A program made the position numbers and the translations under genes. The notes beneath the pieces were generated by a model. The model saw nothing but the letters and a program-made list of their open reading frames with translations. It did no database searches and was not told the origin of the DNA. This document shows positions 1-8,112 of a DNA stretch of 20,322 nucleotides, one piece after another (the first letter of the stretch is position 1; every line of letters starts with the position of its first letter). This DNA comes from Candidatus Atribacteria bacterium (GTDB lineage Bacteria; Atribacterota; Phoenicimicrobiia; Phoenicimicrobiales; Phoenicimicrobiaceae). The stretch spans positions 1 to 20,322 of the forward strand of contig DOTB01000057.1 of NCBI GenBank assembly GCA_003513845.1. The letters run 5' to 3'.

Positions 1-98
1 GTGACTTTTCACACGGTCTGACGGTTCTCTGTATAACTCTCTATCAAAATTGAATTATTGAAAATGATTTTTTCTTAAAATAATCTATTACTGAGAGG

Positions 99-956
99 TT
101 ACAATAGTTGGTGCTGCGCCAAGACATTGTATCCACTCCAGCTACCAATCTTTACCGACACCTTATCTAACATTATTGGTATCACAAATCTAATATTTCT
201 GTCAACCTCTGGTAACTGTTTTTTAAGATGTTGATAAGGGGTCTGGTAATTAAGGGGTGAGTGTTCTCTTACATTATTATAGTAATAGATATAACCCCAG
301 GCCTCATCCAATAGCTCTTTTTCTGATCTAATCTGAAATAGTCTGGGTATATAAAACTCCTCATCATCGGTTCTATGTGATCTCTCTAGATGAGCATTTT
401 CTTCGGGGTGTCCCTTATGATTCTGGATAAGCTTACAACCAAATCCCCTGATAAGCTTCTTTAGCTCCTTGACTTTCATCCAGGATTTGCCTCCCCACGC
501 TTCCCCATGGTCCACAGTAAAGACCATCTTTTCTTTTACTCCATGACTCCTTAAGCCAGGATATGACTCACAGATAGAACATTAATCCGTTAGTCCAGAT
601 CTTTAAGGGACCTTGATCTTTTTGTATTTTTGTAGATAGACCGATAATCTTTTAGCCCCTAAGTGGGTCTGATTTTTAGCTTCTACTACTTGGTCTTCTA
701 TTTCAGCTGGTGTTTTATAAGGGGAGTGCAAAGGGGTGTAAGACCGGTCTTTCAAATTTCCCTCTTTCTTCTTTTTGAGGATATCATACACTACTGTTCT
801 TTGTATCCCAAAGGTTCTAGCAGCATCAGAGATATTACCTTTATTGGTGGAAAGATATTCGATTACCGCTAATCTAGCCGCTTCAAGATTGATCTTCCTT
901 AAAACTTGGTAATTTATCTTTCCTGCATTCAGAATGGTACGGTGTCCAGTCTTCAT
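99..956 (-). pseudogene. IS481/IS3-like transposase remnant, centre deleted
   Basis: Two minus-strand fragments belong to one transposase. The upstream fragment (956 down to 603, 117 residues) carries an N-terminal helix-turn-helix (ISDAARTFGIQRTVVYDILKK) followed by the start of a linker that ends abruptly at LQKYKKIKVP and a stop. The downstream fragment (about 588 down to 99) carries the C-terminal part of a DDE integrase core: FTVDHGEAWGG holds the second catalytic Asp, and HPEENAHLERSHRT holds the catalytic Glu. The part that should hold the first Asp, roughly a hundred or more residues, is missing between them, with stop codons at the junction. The element therefore cannot make an active transposase. 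I could not identify terminal inverted repeats. Assignment to IS481 rather than another rve-type family rests on the HTH-plus-core layout and is less certain than the transposase call. Confidence 0.8.
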
Positions 957-1171
957 ATAACCTCCATTCTATCTTATCAGGATTTATTTCTACTAATTCT
1001 AATACTTTTTTGATATACTGAGAATAGCCATAATTTAAAAATTGTATAGTATGTCCTGGACAACGCACATATTTAAATAGACAATACATAGAAAATGTGC
1101 TAACATTATTTCAATAAAAAGAGAGATACCTGATTTTAATAATATTAATTTAGGTAATCAATAATTTATAT

Positions 1172-1177
1172 TAGGAG
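1172..1177 (+). promoter_or_regulatory. Strong ribosome binding site of the NifU-type gene
   Basis: A near-perfect Shine-Dalgarno sequence (AGGAGG) lies about 6 bases before the ATG at 1184 and fixes that start. Confidence 0.7.
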
Positions 1178-1183
1178 GAAGAA

Positions 1184-1405
1184 ATGCAAAAAAGAGTAGA
1201 AGCTGCGTTAGAGAAGATAAGACCATCTCTGCAAGCAGATGGTGGAGATGTTGAATTAGTGGAAGTTACTTCTGATGGAATAGTTAAATTGAAACTTACT
1301 GGTTCCTGTGCGGGTTGTCCAATGAGGCAGATGACTCTACAGATGGGTATTGGTAGGGCACTAAAGAAAGAAATTCCTGAAATAAAGGAAGTTGTAGCAG
1401 TATAA
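1184..1405 (+). CDS. NifU-like C-terminal domain Fe-S scaffold protein (Nfu type)
   Basis: A 73-residue protein consisting only of the NifU C-terminal (Nfu) domain. It has the family's opening pattern (RVEAALEKIRPSLQADGGDVELV) and the diagnostic CxxC in GSCAGCPM, whose two cysteines bind a labile Fe-S cluster, usually a [4Fe-4S] held between two monomers, for delivery to client apoproteins in the cytoplasm. Stand-alone Nfu domains of this length are common in anaerobes and archaea. The start is supported by a strong ribosome binding site. The gene stands alone: a transposase remnant on the opposite strand lies upstream and an intrinsic terminator lies directly downstream, so it is probably monocistronic. 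No other Fe-S assembly gene (sufBC, iscS) is visible in the window. Confidence 0.93.
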   Translation: MQKRVEAALEKIRPSLQADGGDVELVEVTSDGIVKLKLTGSCAGCPMRQMTLQMGIGRALKKEIPEIKEVVAV

Positions 1406-1435
1406 TTACCATTCAATAAATAAATATTAAGATAT

Positions 1436-1474
1436 TAAAGGGCACAATATAACCTAATAGTGTAGTGCCCTTTA
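1436..1474 (+). terminator. Intrinsic terminator after the NifU-type gene
   Basis: A 10 bp stem (TAAAGGGCAC, 1436-1445, with GTGCCCTTTA, 1465-1474) closes a 19-nt loop and is followed by GTATTTTTAAG. The loop is long and the U-tract short, but the position 30 bases after the stop fits a terminator. Confidence 0.6.
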
Positions 1475-1606
1475 GTATTTTTAAGAAGATTTTCTTGTTA
1501 TCTATATATAGATAATTATTCTTCAAAAAGCCAAAAGTATTTTCAACAAGTTTTGTATATGGTACATTGAATTGCGCCCTTATTTTTTTATGCACAGCCC
1601 ACTCTG

Positions 1607-1628
1607 GGGGCACGATACATCGTGCCCC
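1607..1628. repeat. Perfect GC-rich palindrome, REP-like
   Basis: Arms GGGGCACGAT (1607-1616) and ATCGTGCCCC (1619-1628) pair over 10 bp with a 2-base centre, an abrupt GC-rich island in AT-rich intergenic DNA. It has no following T-tract, so a terminator is unlikely. The shape and the flanks (CT before, TACAA after) are typical of dispersed REP or small MITE-type palindromes. Only one copy is visible in this window. Confidence 0.55.
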
Positions 1629-1729
1629 TACAATTATGATATATAAAAGAGCTACCATTATGATATGTAGAGCTACTAAATTAACATTTTGTTTACCTTT
1701 GGGTTATAATTATAGAAGATATAACTACA

Positions 1730-1759
1730 TTGTAAAATTTAATGATTTTTAGTTATAAT
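1730..1759 (+). promoter_or_regulatory. Candidate promoter of the giant multidomain gene
   Basis: A consensus -10 TATAAT (1754-1759) follows a weak -35 TTGTAA (1730-1735) with an 18-base spacer, 65 bases before the start codon. In DNA this AT-rich a TATAAT by chance is common, so confidence is low. Confidence 0.3.
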
Positions 1760-1823
1760 ATAAATTAGAAAGATAATATTTTAAAAATACAATTTTAAAT
1801 ATAAAAAGATAGAGGTTCTTATA

Positions 1824-4800
1824 ATGATTAAATCTCTGGTTGAAGATTTATCTAAAGAAATATCAAAAAGGTTTATGAATCCAGATATATTGGATATTAC
1901 TTCTTCAGAGAAAGAGTTTGCCAAAAAATATATCGAAAGCCCTGAGTTTTCGAATAAATTATTGTATATAGTAGAAAATAAAGATTATAGCTGCCAGGCG
2001 GTATATGCTTTATGTCAGAGTATACTTGCTACAATCGATAAGAAACATAATTCCCATAATTGGCTTTATAAAGTATATCAATTTGCTCTATCTAAATCTT
2101 TCCCTGATGCAGTAGAACTTTCTTTTGAGAATATCTCTGTTGATTGTCGTAAGACTTTCTTGTTTTATTTAGAAGTTTTAAGAGTGATTTCAGAGTTCCA
2201 AAAATCTTCTGATGATTCTACTTTTCAAAGTAAATACCCCCTAAATTTTCTAACTGCTGAAGAAAAAGCTAAATTAGAAAATCCTGCTGAATATAAAAGA
2301 TTTGTAAAGGCATTTAACGATGAATACCTCTATGAGATGATGAAACTGAGTCAGGAAGTTTTAAATTATAATACCCTTGACCATATATGTGGGGTTAATT
2401 GGATTGCCTTATTTATTGGTCGACAATTATATAGTAGGGGTCTTCCAGTTGATTTAGCGAGAGTTTCAGGGGCGGCAGCGGGACACGATATAGGGAAATA
2501 TGGATGTAAAAATATTGAGATTAAGAGAACGCCTTATCTACATTATTACTATACTGATATGTGGTTTAAAAAGCATAATATTCCTTATATCGGACATATT
2601 GCGGTTAACCATTCCGTTTGGGATTTAGAATTAGAAAATTTACCCCTGGAATCTCTTATTTTAATCTATTCTGACTTTCGGGTAAAAAACGAAAATAGTA
2701 ATTCTAATACAGAGAAGATGAAGATTTTTACTCTTAAAGATTCTTTTCAAATAATTTTGAGCAAACTGGATAATGTTGATGAAAGAAAAAGGAGAAGATA
2801 TGGCCGAGTATATGCAAAATTAAAGGATTTTGAAAATTATATGATAAATTTAGGAGTAAATGTTGATTTAGAGCATAAAGATATATATCTACCTGAGAAA
2901 AGAAGAAATCCTTATTATTCACTTATGCATAGCCAGGAAGTTATACAAAATATAAAATTTCTTTCTATAGAACACAATATACACTTAATGCATGAACTAC
3001 GAAACGAATCTTCTCTAAATTCACTGTTGGAGTTAGCTCGAAGTGAAAAAGATTGGAACAATCTACGAGAATATTTACAAATATTTAATGAATATTCCAC
3101 TTACTTAACCCAAAGACAGAAAATGATTACCTTGCGATATTTATATGAACAATTAACTCATCCTGAAGATGAAATAAGGAGAAGAAGTGCAAAACTTATC
3201 GGTAGATTAATTGCTACCTTTGATGAAGATTATCGCAAGGAGATTCCCCTGGACGTTAATCTTGAACCTCCAGCTATTACCAGTTATGATTTATTGAATA
3301 AATACTTAAAGTATTTTTTACAGCCAGACCACAAAAAAATCCCCCTTCACCAATATCGAATCATAAATAGTACTGATATAATGATTTCTTCTCTTTTTGC
3401 AAACAGTCGAGATAATCAGGCCAGTCATTATAGAAAAATTATATTAAGACATTACAAAAAGGATTTATATGTTAATGAAGATGTTCAATTATGTTTAATA
3501 AAAACAGCTAAATATATCCCCATATCTTCTGATAAAAAATCTTCACAGAGGCTATTTAATTATGTTATAGAAATGTTAAAAAAGGAAAATATTAATTTGA
3601 GACTTTTAGCTCTGGAGACAACCTTGAGTTTAATATCCCGGCTTAGTAAAAAATCAAAAATCCTGAATCCTTTGAAAGAAATATTTACTGATAATGTTTC
3701 AGCTTCAACAATTCCAGCAGAAAATTTTTTGAAGATGAAGATAGTTGAATTATTAGACTTAGACAGCAAAATTATAGAAGAATATAGAGAATTTTATCAG
3801 AAAGACCTGGAAAAAATACAGTATATATTTTTAAGTAATCTCAAAACTTCAACGAGCTGGATAGTTAAAAAAATACAAATAGAACTTTTGTTAGAACATA
3901 CATTAAAGACTAAGCAAGAAGAAATCTACACCGCTTTACATTTTTGTAATATCTTAAAAGTGAGTGGCGTGGAAAGTATTAGAAATTTAGCCGGACAGAC
4001 CCTGGTGAATTTGATGCCCAGTCTATCATTTGAACAACGAAATGATATTGCCATTGAGCTATTGAGGGCTTTAGAGATGGAAGATTATCAATTTACCAAA
4101 TATATCCCTTATTATTTAGGTCAATTAATAATTTTTCTCCCTCCTGATGAGTTAGAGGAGCTAATTGATGATTTAATTGAGAAGATAAAACAATCAGATC
4201 CCAAATTAAGTTCCTTATTACTTAGAACTATTGGGATAGCTATTGCTAATTATCCAAAATATAAAGAAAGATTTCAAGAAAGTAGAAAATCATACGAAAA
4301 TAAACTTAATAAAATGATAGGCATTCTTCTAAATGGTTTTGTACATTACAGTTTACAAGTAAAACAAGTAGCTTTTAGAGTTATTGGAAGAGAAATATTT
4401 GGTTCAAAACATCTCAGTTTAGAGGATAAAAACCATATATTTCAGCTAATTGCCAAAAAAATTCTAACCCTACTTGCTCCAGTTAGTAAGGAAGGATTGA
4501 TGTTTTTAAGCAACTGTAATGGACTTAACTATATGTATAAATTTATTTCAGATTACAATTTCTTTAAAGGTAGTATAAACCTTAAGGCTCCATCAAAGAT
4601 AGCTTTTTTCCCGGGGTCGTTTGATCCTTTTTCTTTAAGCCACAAAGAAATAGTTAAGAAGATAGAGGCACTCGGTTTTGAAGTATATTTAGCAGTTGAT
4701 GAATTTTCCTGGTCTAAAAGAACCCAACCCCATCTTTTCAGGAAGAATATAATAAATATTTCTATTGCTGATGAACTTAAGGTATATTTATATCCTGAAG

Positions 4801-6749
4801 ATTTGCCTGTTAATATTGCCAACCCGAATGATTTACAAGCCTTAAGAAGTAATTTTCCTTCCTCTGAAGTTTATATGGTAGTGGGCAGTGATGTAGTATT
4901 AAATGCCTCTGCTTATCAAAAGGAAAAGACAGAAAATTCTATACATACTTTTCCTCATATTATATTTGATAGAGGAACCTTAAATATTACCAATAAGAAA
5001 GAAAAGAATATTGAAGAGGCTATTAAAAAGATTGAAAAAGAGATTATTAACCTTAACCTTACCCCCCGATATGAAGAGATAAGCTCAAGCCAAATAAGAA
5101 ACAATATCGATGAAAATCGGGATATTTCCAAATTTATCGATCCTTTAGTCCAAAAATATATTTATGAGAATAATTTATATCAAAGAGAACCACAATATAA
5201 GAGTATAATGCAGACGATTTCTATTGATGTGCAGATAATTGAAAATATTACCTCAGATTTAATAGAAGAACTTTACCATAAAATATTTTCTCAATATAAT
5301 CGGGAAGATATATTTAAAAAGTTTAATGAGTTTTCTCATAAATTAAATCCCAGATTTTTACTTTTGCGTGATCTTGAGCATAATGGAATATTATTAGGAT
5401 TTTCAGCTTTTCATTGGGTTCGTTCAAGCTCTCTTTTCCAGGAGTTTAACAATAATTTAATTTCTGAGTATATTAGAGAAAATGCAGTTGGTCGCATAAT
5501 GATTATTGATGGAATTTATACCATAAATGAAGTCGAGAATAAATCAGAACTTGAAAATCTTGAACAGATTATTCTTACCGAGACCCTTTCTTTTTGCATT
5601 GAAAAAGATTACAGTTATACAATTTTCAGGAATATTCTGAATAATTATAGTTTAAATTCTCTATATGAGAATTTAGAGTTGATGGGATTTTATCGCTTAC
5701 CCTTTAGTGATGAGGATAACCCGGTATTTGTAGTAGATATGAGTAAGCCCTGCATAATTAATCTGGAAACGGAGAGCGTAATAAAAGAACCCTTTAACCA
5801 AAATTCAAATATTAAAAAATCAATTATTAAATCTCGGAAAAAATTATTAAAATCATTAACTTCCTTTTATTCTGGGAATATTGTACTGCCGTTTAACATA
5901 AATTTAATCAATCAGACTATTGTTAAAAAAATATGCAAGTTAAATAATGTTCCAACAATACCTTTGACTCCTCGAGTTTTGGGAGATTCAATTTGTGTAC
6001 CCTTTGGAAAGATACTGCACAAAATGGTGGTTCCCAATACAGTAACTAAATCTCTTCATACTGAAAAAATATTTTCTCCTGATATGAAAAGTTTTGAAAT
6101 TGGTGCTTTCCCTAATTATATGAGTTTGGAAAACCAGGTGAAAGTTATTCGTTCGTTTAATATGCCGGTAATTCTAATTGATGATTATCTACATAAGGGG
6201 TATAGAATAAAGACCTTAGAACCTCTTTTCCAAAAGTATGATATCAAAATCAAAAAAATAATTTTGGGAGCATTGTCTGGAAGTGGAAAAGAAATTGCTT
6301 CCCTTTTAAATAGAGATGTTGACTCTGTTCATTTTATTCCTAATCTCAGATTATGGTTTAACGAAAGTGAATTATATCCTTTTATTGGTGGAGATGCAAT
6401 AAAGCGAAAGAGCAGGTCTCAAGGGAATTTGGTTCGATCTATTAATTTAATCTTGCCCTATACCTTCCCTTCATTTATAAAAAATGTTTCCGGAAAAATT
6501 ATTTATAACTTTTCAAAGGTTTGTATGGAAAGTGCCTTGACTATTTTAGAAGCCCTTGAAGATGAATATCAATCAATTCAACAAAGAAAGTTAACTCTTA
6601 ATCATTTAGGGGAAGTAATTATTTATCCTCGCTATCCTGATCAGGGAGAAAATATGGAGTATAATTTAAATCTTAGTCCCTCTCATTATTTAAGAAATGA
6701 TCTTGAGCTTTTAGAACGAATGGAAGAAATGGTAGATAGGAGAAATTAA
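1824..6749 (+). CDS. Giant HD / helical repeat / NadD-like nucleotidyltransferase / PRTase-like protein
   Basis: A 1641-residue cytoplasmic protein with no signal peptide or membrane segment. Visible parts in order: (1) an HD metal-dependent phosphohydrolase domain, about 175-300, with ligands H187, H221-D222 (GHDIGKYG), H258, H263 and D284, the ligand set of YqeK-type HD hydrolases; (2) a long all-helical region, about 370-915, with HEAT-like units such as HPEDEIRRRSAKLIGRLI; (3) a NadD/cytidylyltransferase-fold domain, about 925-1115, with GSFDPFSLSH (931-940) and the C-terminal SSSQIR (1087-1092); (4) a GNAT-like region, about 1130-1310 (tentative); (5) a C-terminal part, about 1340-1600, containing VILIDDYLHKGYRI (1449-1462), which looks like the PRPP loop of a type I phosphoribosyltransferase. 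The usual HxGH of the nucleotidyltransferase is SLSH, keeping only the second His. ATG at 1824 has AGAGG 8 bases upstream. First gene of a cluster with a dehydrogenase-fold and a flavin-type protein. Domains 1 and 3 are fairly sure, 5 moderate, 4 weak; the overall function is unknown. Confidence 0.88.
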   Translation: MIKSLVEDLSKEISKRFMNPDILDITSSEKEFAKKYIESPEFSNKLLYIVENKDYSCQAVYALCQSILATIDKKHNSHNWLYKVYQFALSKSFPDAVELSFENISVDCRKTFLFYLEVLRVISEFQKSSDDSTFQSKYPLNFLTAEEKAKLENPAEYKRFVKAFNDEYLYEMMKLSQEVLNYNTLDHICGVNWIALFIGRQLYSRGLPVDLARVSGAAAGHDIGKYGCKNIEIKRTPYLHYYYTDMWFKKHNIPYIGHIAVNHSVWDLELENLPLESLILIYSDFRVKNENSNSNTEKMKIFTLKDSFQIILSKLDNVDERKRRRYGRVYAKLKDFENYMINLGVNVDLEHKDIYLPEKRRNPYYSLMHSQEVIQNIKFLSIEHNIHLMHELRNESSLNSLLELARSEKDWNNLREYLQIFNEYSTYLTQRQKMITLRYLYEQLTHPEDEIRRRSAKLIGRLIATFDEDYRKEIPLDVNLEPPAITSYDLLNKYLKYFLQPDHKKIPLHQYRIINSTDIMISSLFANSRDNQASHYRKIILRHYKKDLYVNEDVQLCLIKTAKYIPISSDKKSSQRLFNYVIEMLKKENINLRLLALETTLSLISRLSKKSKILNPLKEIFTDNVSASTIPAENFLKMKIVELLDLDSKIIEEYREFYQKDLEKIQYIFLSNLKTSTSWIVKKIQIELLLEHTLKTKQEEIYTALHFCNILKVSGVESIRNLAGQTLVNLMPSLSFEQRNDIAIELLRALEMEDYQFTKYIPYYLGQLIIFLPPDELEELIDDLIEKIKQSDPKLSSLLLRTIGIAIANYPKYKERFQESRKSYENKLNKMIGILLNGFVHYSLQVKQVAFRVIGREIFGSKHLSLEDKNHIFQLIAKKILTLLAPVSKEGLMFLSNCNGLNYMYKFISDYNFFKGSINLKAPSKIAFFPGSFDPFSLSHKEIVKKIEALGFEVYLAVDEFSWSKRTQPHLFRKNIINISIADELKVYLYPEDLPVNIANPNDLQALRSNFPSSEVYMVVGSDVVLNASAYQKEKTENSIHTFPHIIFDRGTLNITNKKEKNIEEAIKKIEKEIINLNLTPRYEEISSSQIRNNIDENRDISKFIDPLVQKYIYENNLYQREPQYKSIMQTISIDVQIIENITSDLIEELYHKIFSQYNREDIFKKFNEFSHKLNPRFLLLRDLEHNGILLGFSAFHWVRSSSLFQEFNNNLISEYIRENAVGRIMIIDGIYTINEVENKSELENLEQIILTETLSFCIEKDYSYTIFRNILNNYSLNSLYENLELMGFYRLPFSDEDNPVFVVDMSKPCIINLETESVIKEPFNQNSNIKKSIIKSRKKLLKSLTSFYSGNIVLPFNINLINQTIVKKICKLNNVPTIPLTPRVLGDSICVPFGKILHKMVVPNTVTKSLHTEKIFSPDMKSFEIGAFPNYMSLENQVKVIRSFNMPVILIDDYLHKGYRIKTLEPLFQKYDIKIKKIILGALSGSGKEIASLLNRDVDSVHFIPNLRLWFNESELYPFIGGDAIKRKSRSQGNLVRSINLILPYTFPSFIKNVSGKIIYNFSKVCMESALTILEALEDEYQSIQQRKLTLNHLGEVIIYPRYPDQGENMEYNLNLSPSHYLRNDLELLERMEEMVDRRN

Positions 6750-6810
6750 GTAATAATATTAGAGGGCACAATCACAGGAGAGAGTTTAGGTGAAGAGAGG
6801 AAAATAAAAG

Positions 6811-8055
6811 ATGTTCTACTATAAACTAAAAGATAAGATACTAATTTCCCAATCGGAATACAATGAATTAAATAGAATATCTGAAAGCGAAGCAAAAGAA
6901 AGTAAAGGTATAATCTATGCCCTTACCCGGATAAACCCTTTAAAATCAAGAAGAAGTTTTAGTGTTACCGATTCCTCTCTTATCTTTTTAAAAGAAGAGG
7001 GAATTCATTTACTGCAAAAATCTAGGAAGATTGATTATAATTTGCCTTTATGGCTTAAAGAAAGAATAAAAGAAAAAAGAGTAAGTTCGCTTAATACTGA
7101 ATATCCTGATTGGCAAGATGTAATAACTTATCAATTTCCTGTTTGTTGGAAGATTAATATTGTAGGACTAGGAGATGTAGGAGGAACTCTTCTTGCTGGA
7201 TTAAGATTATTAGGTGGAAAGTATATCAAGAGTATCGGAATATATGATAAAAATACCAAACTTGTAAAAAGATGGGAATTAGAAGCAAACCAGATATTTG
7301 CTCCCTCTGCAGTTCAGTTACATCCTGAAGTATATGCTTTGAAGGAAAAAGAGATTTTTGATTGTGATTTGTTTGTTTTTTGCGCCACAGTAGGTGTCCC
7401 TCCAGTAGGTGAAGAGGCAAAGGATGTAAGAATGACTCAATTTGAAGGAAACTCTAAAATAATTTCTGATTATGCTGAAAAGGCTCGGGAAAAATCATTT
7501 AAGGGAATATTTGCAGTGATTTCGGACCCGGTAGATTTATTGTGTAAATATGCTTTTTTAGTCAGTAATAAAAATAAAAATGGAAAATTTGATTTTAAGG
7601 GATTAGCGGCAGAACAGATAAGGGGATATGGTTTGGGGGTTATGCATGCCCGAGCAATATATTATTCTAAGCAAAATCCTGAAACTGTTAACTATTGCCA
7701 GGAAGGTAGAGCATTTGGCCCTCATGGCAAAGGTTTAATAATTGCAAATAGTATAAAAAAGTACGATGAAAAACTTTCTGAGATGCTTACCAATCAGACC
7801 CTAAAAGCAAATTTAGAAATAAGAAAGACTGGCTATAAACCTTATATTGCTCCTGCCTTATCTTCAGCCTGTTTACCGCTTATTGCCACTATCAGAGGGA
7901 AGTGGCATTACAGTGCAACCTTTATGGGAGGAGTATATATGGGAGCAAAAAACAGATTGCATAATTCTGGAATTGAAGTTGAAAGATTGGATATGCCGGA
8001 TGTTTTATTTGAAAAAATAAAGAAGAGTTATAAAGAGTTAGGCAATATTTTATAA
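6811..8055 (+). CDS. Divergent lactate/malate dehydrogenase-fold protein with N-terminal extension
   Basis: A 414-residue protein. Residues from about 114 on follow the LDH/MDH family: a Rossmann NAD-binding loop GLGDVGG (about 118-125), a strand ending FVFCATVGVPP (the family's AGxPRKPG region), SDPVDLL (238-244, equivalent to NPVD with its catalytic Asp), and FGPHGKG (H305, equivalent to the catalytic His of GEHGD). The first 110 residues are an extension not found in ordinary LDH or MDH. Key substrate-loop positions differ: the PR of the mobile loop is PP, and Asn of NPVD is Asp. It keeps the Asp-His pair, so it may be an active NAD-dependent oxidoreductase on an unusual substrate; ordinary malate or lactate activity is doubtful. 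It starts 61 bases after the giant protein with GAGAGGA upstream and is probably co-transcribed with it. Confidence 0.85.
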   Translation: MFYYKLKDKILISQSEYNELNRISESEAKESKGIIYALTRINPLKSRRSFSVTDSSLIFLKEEGIHLLQKSRKIDYNLPLWLKERIKEKRVSSLNTEYPDWQDVITYQFPVCWKINIVGLGDVGGTLLAGLRLLGGKYIKSIGIYDKNTKLVKRWELEANQIFAPSAVQLHPEVYALKEKEIFDCDLFVFCATVGVPPVGEEAKDVRMTQFEGNSKIISDYAEKAREKSFKGIFAVISDPVDLLCKYAFLVSNKNKNGKFDFKGLAAEQIRGYGLGVMHARAIYYSKQNPETVNYCQEGRAFGPHGKGLIIANSIKKYDEKLSEMLTNQTLKANLEIRKTGYKPYIAPALSSACLPLIATIRGKWHYSATFMGGVYMGAKNRLHNSGIEVERLDMPDVLFEKIKKSYKELGNIL

Positions 8056-8112
8056 TAGTTAAAAATTTAAAAAGAAACTTGTGCCCGTAAAAGTGGGTAA
8101 GGGAATTATTAT

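Larger units (their letters stand above)
1475..1823. other. Gene-free, very AT-rich spacer
   Basis: About 350 bases between the NifU-type terminator and the giant gene. It holds a perfect palindrome at 1607-1628, a pair of imperfect direct repeats at 1633-1655 and 1657-1676 (shared core ATTATGATAT followed by AGAGCTAC), a candidate promoter near 1730-1759, and the ribosome binding site AGAGG at 1811-1815. Short open frames crossing it on both strands run through the hairpins and resemble nothing I know. Confidence 0.6.

Noticed and set aside
883..1089. Minus-strand open frame of 68 residues
   Set aside because: It overlaps the transposase HTH fragment in another frame and has no ribosome binding site I trust; at most a decayed remnant.
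1171..1416. Minus-strand open frame opposite the NifU-type gene
   Set aside because: Shadow of a clearly conserved plus-strand gene.
1413..1752. Short open frames on both strands in the spacer after the NifU-type gene
   Set aside because: They run through the terminator and the palindrome and show no protein-like pattern.
6760..6775. Second copy of the NifU terminator arm (GGGCACAAT)
   Set aside because: Only a short word matches and no complementary arm follows.
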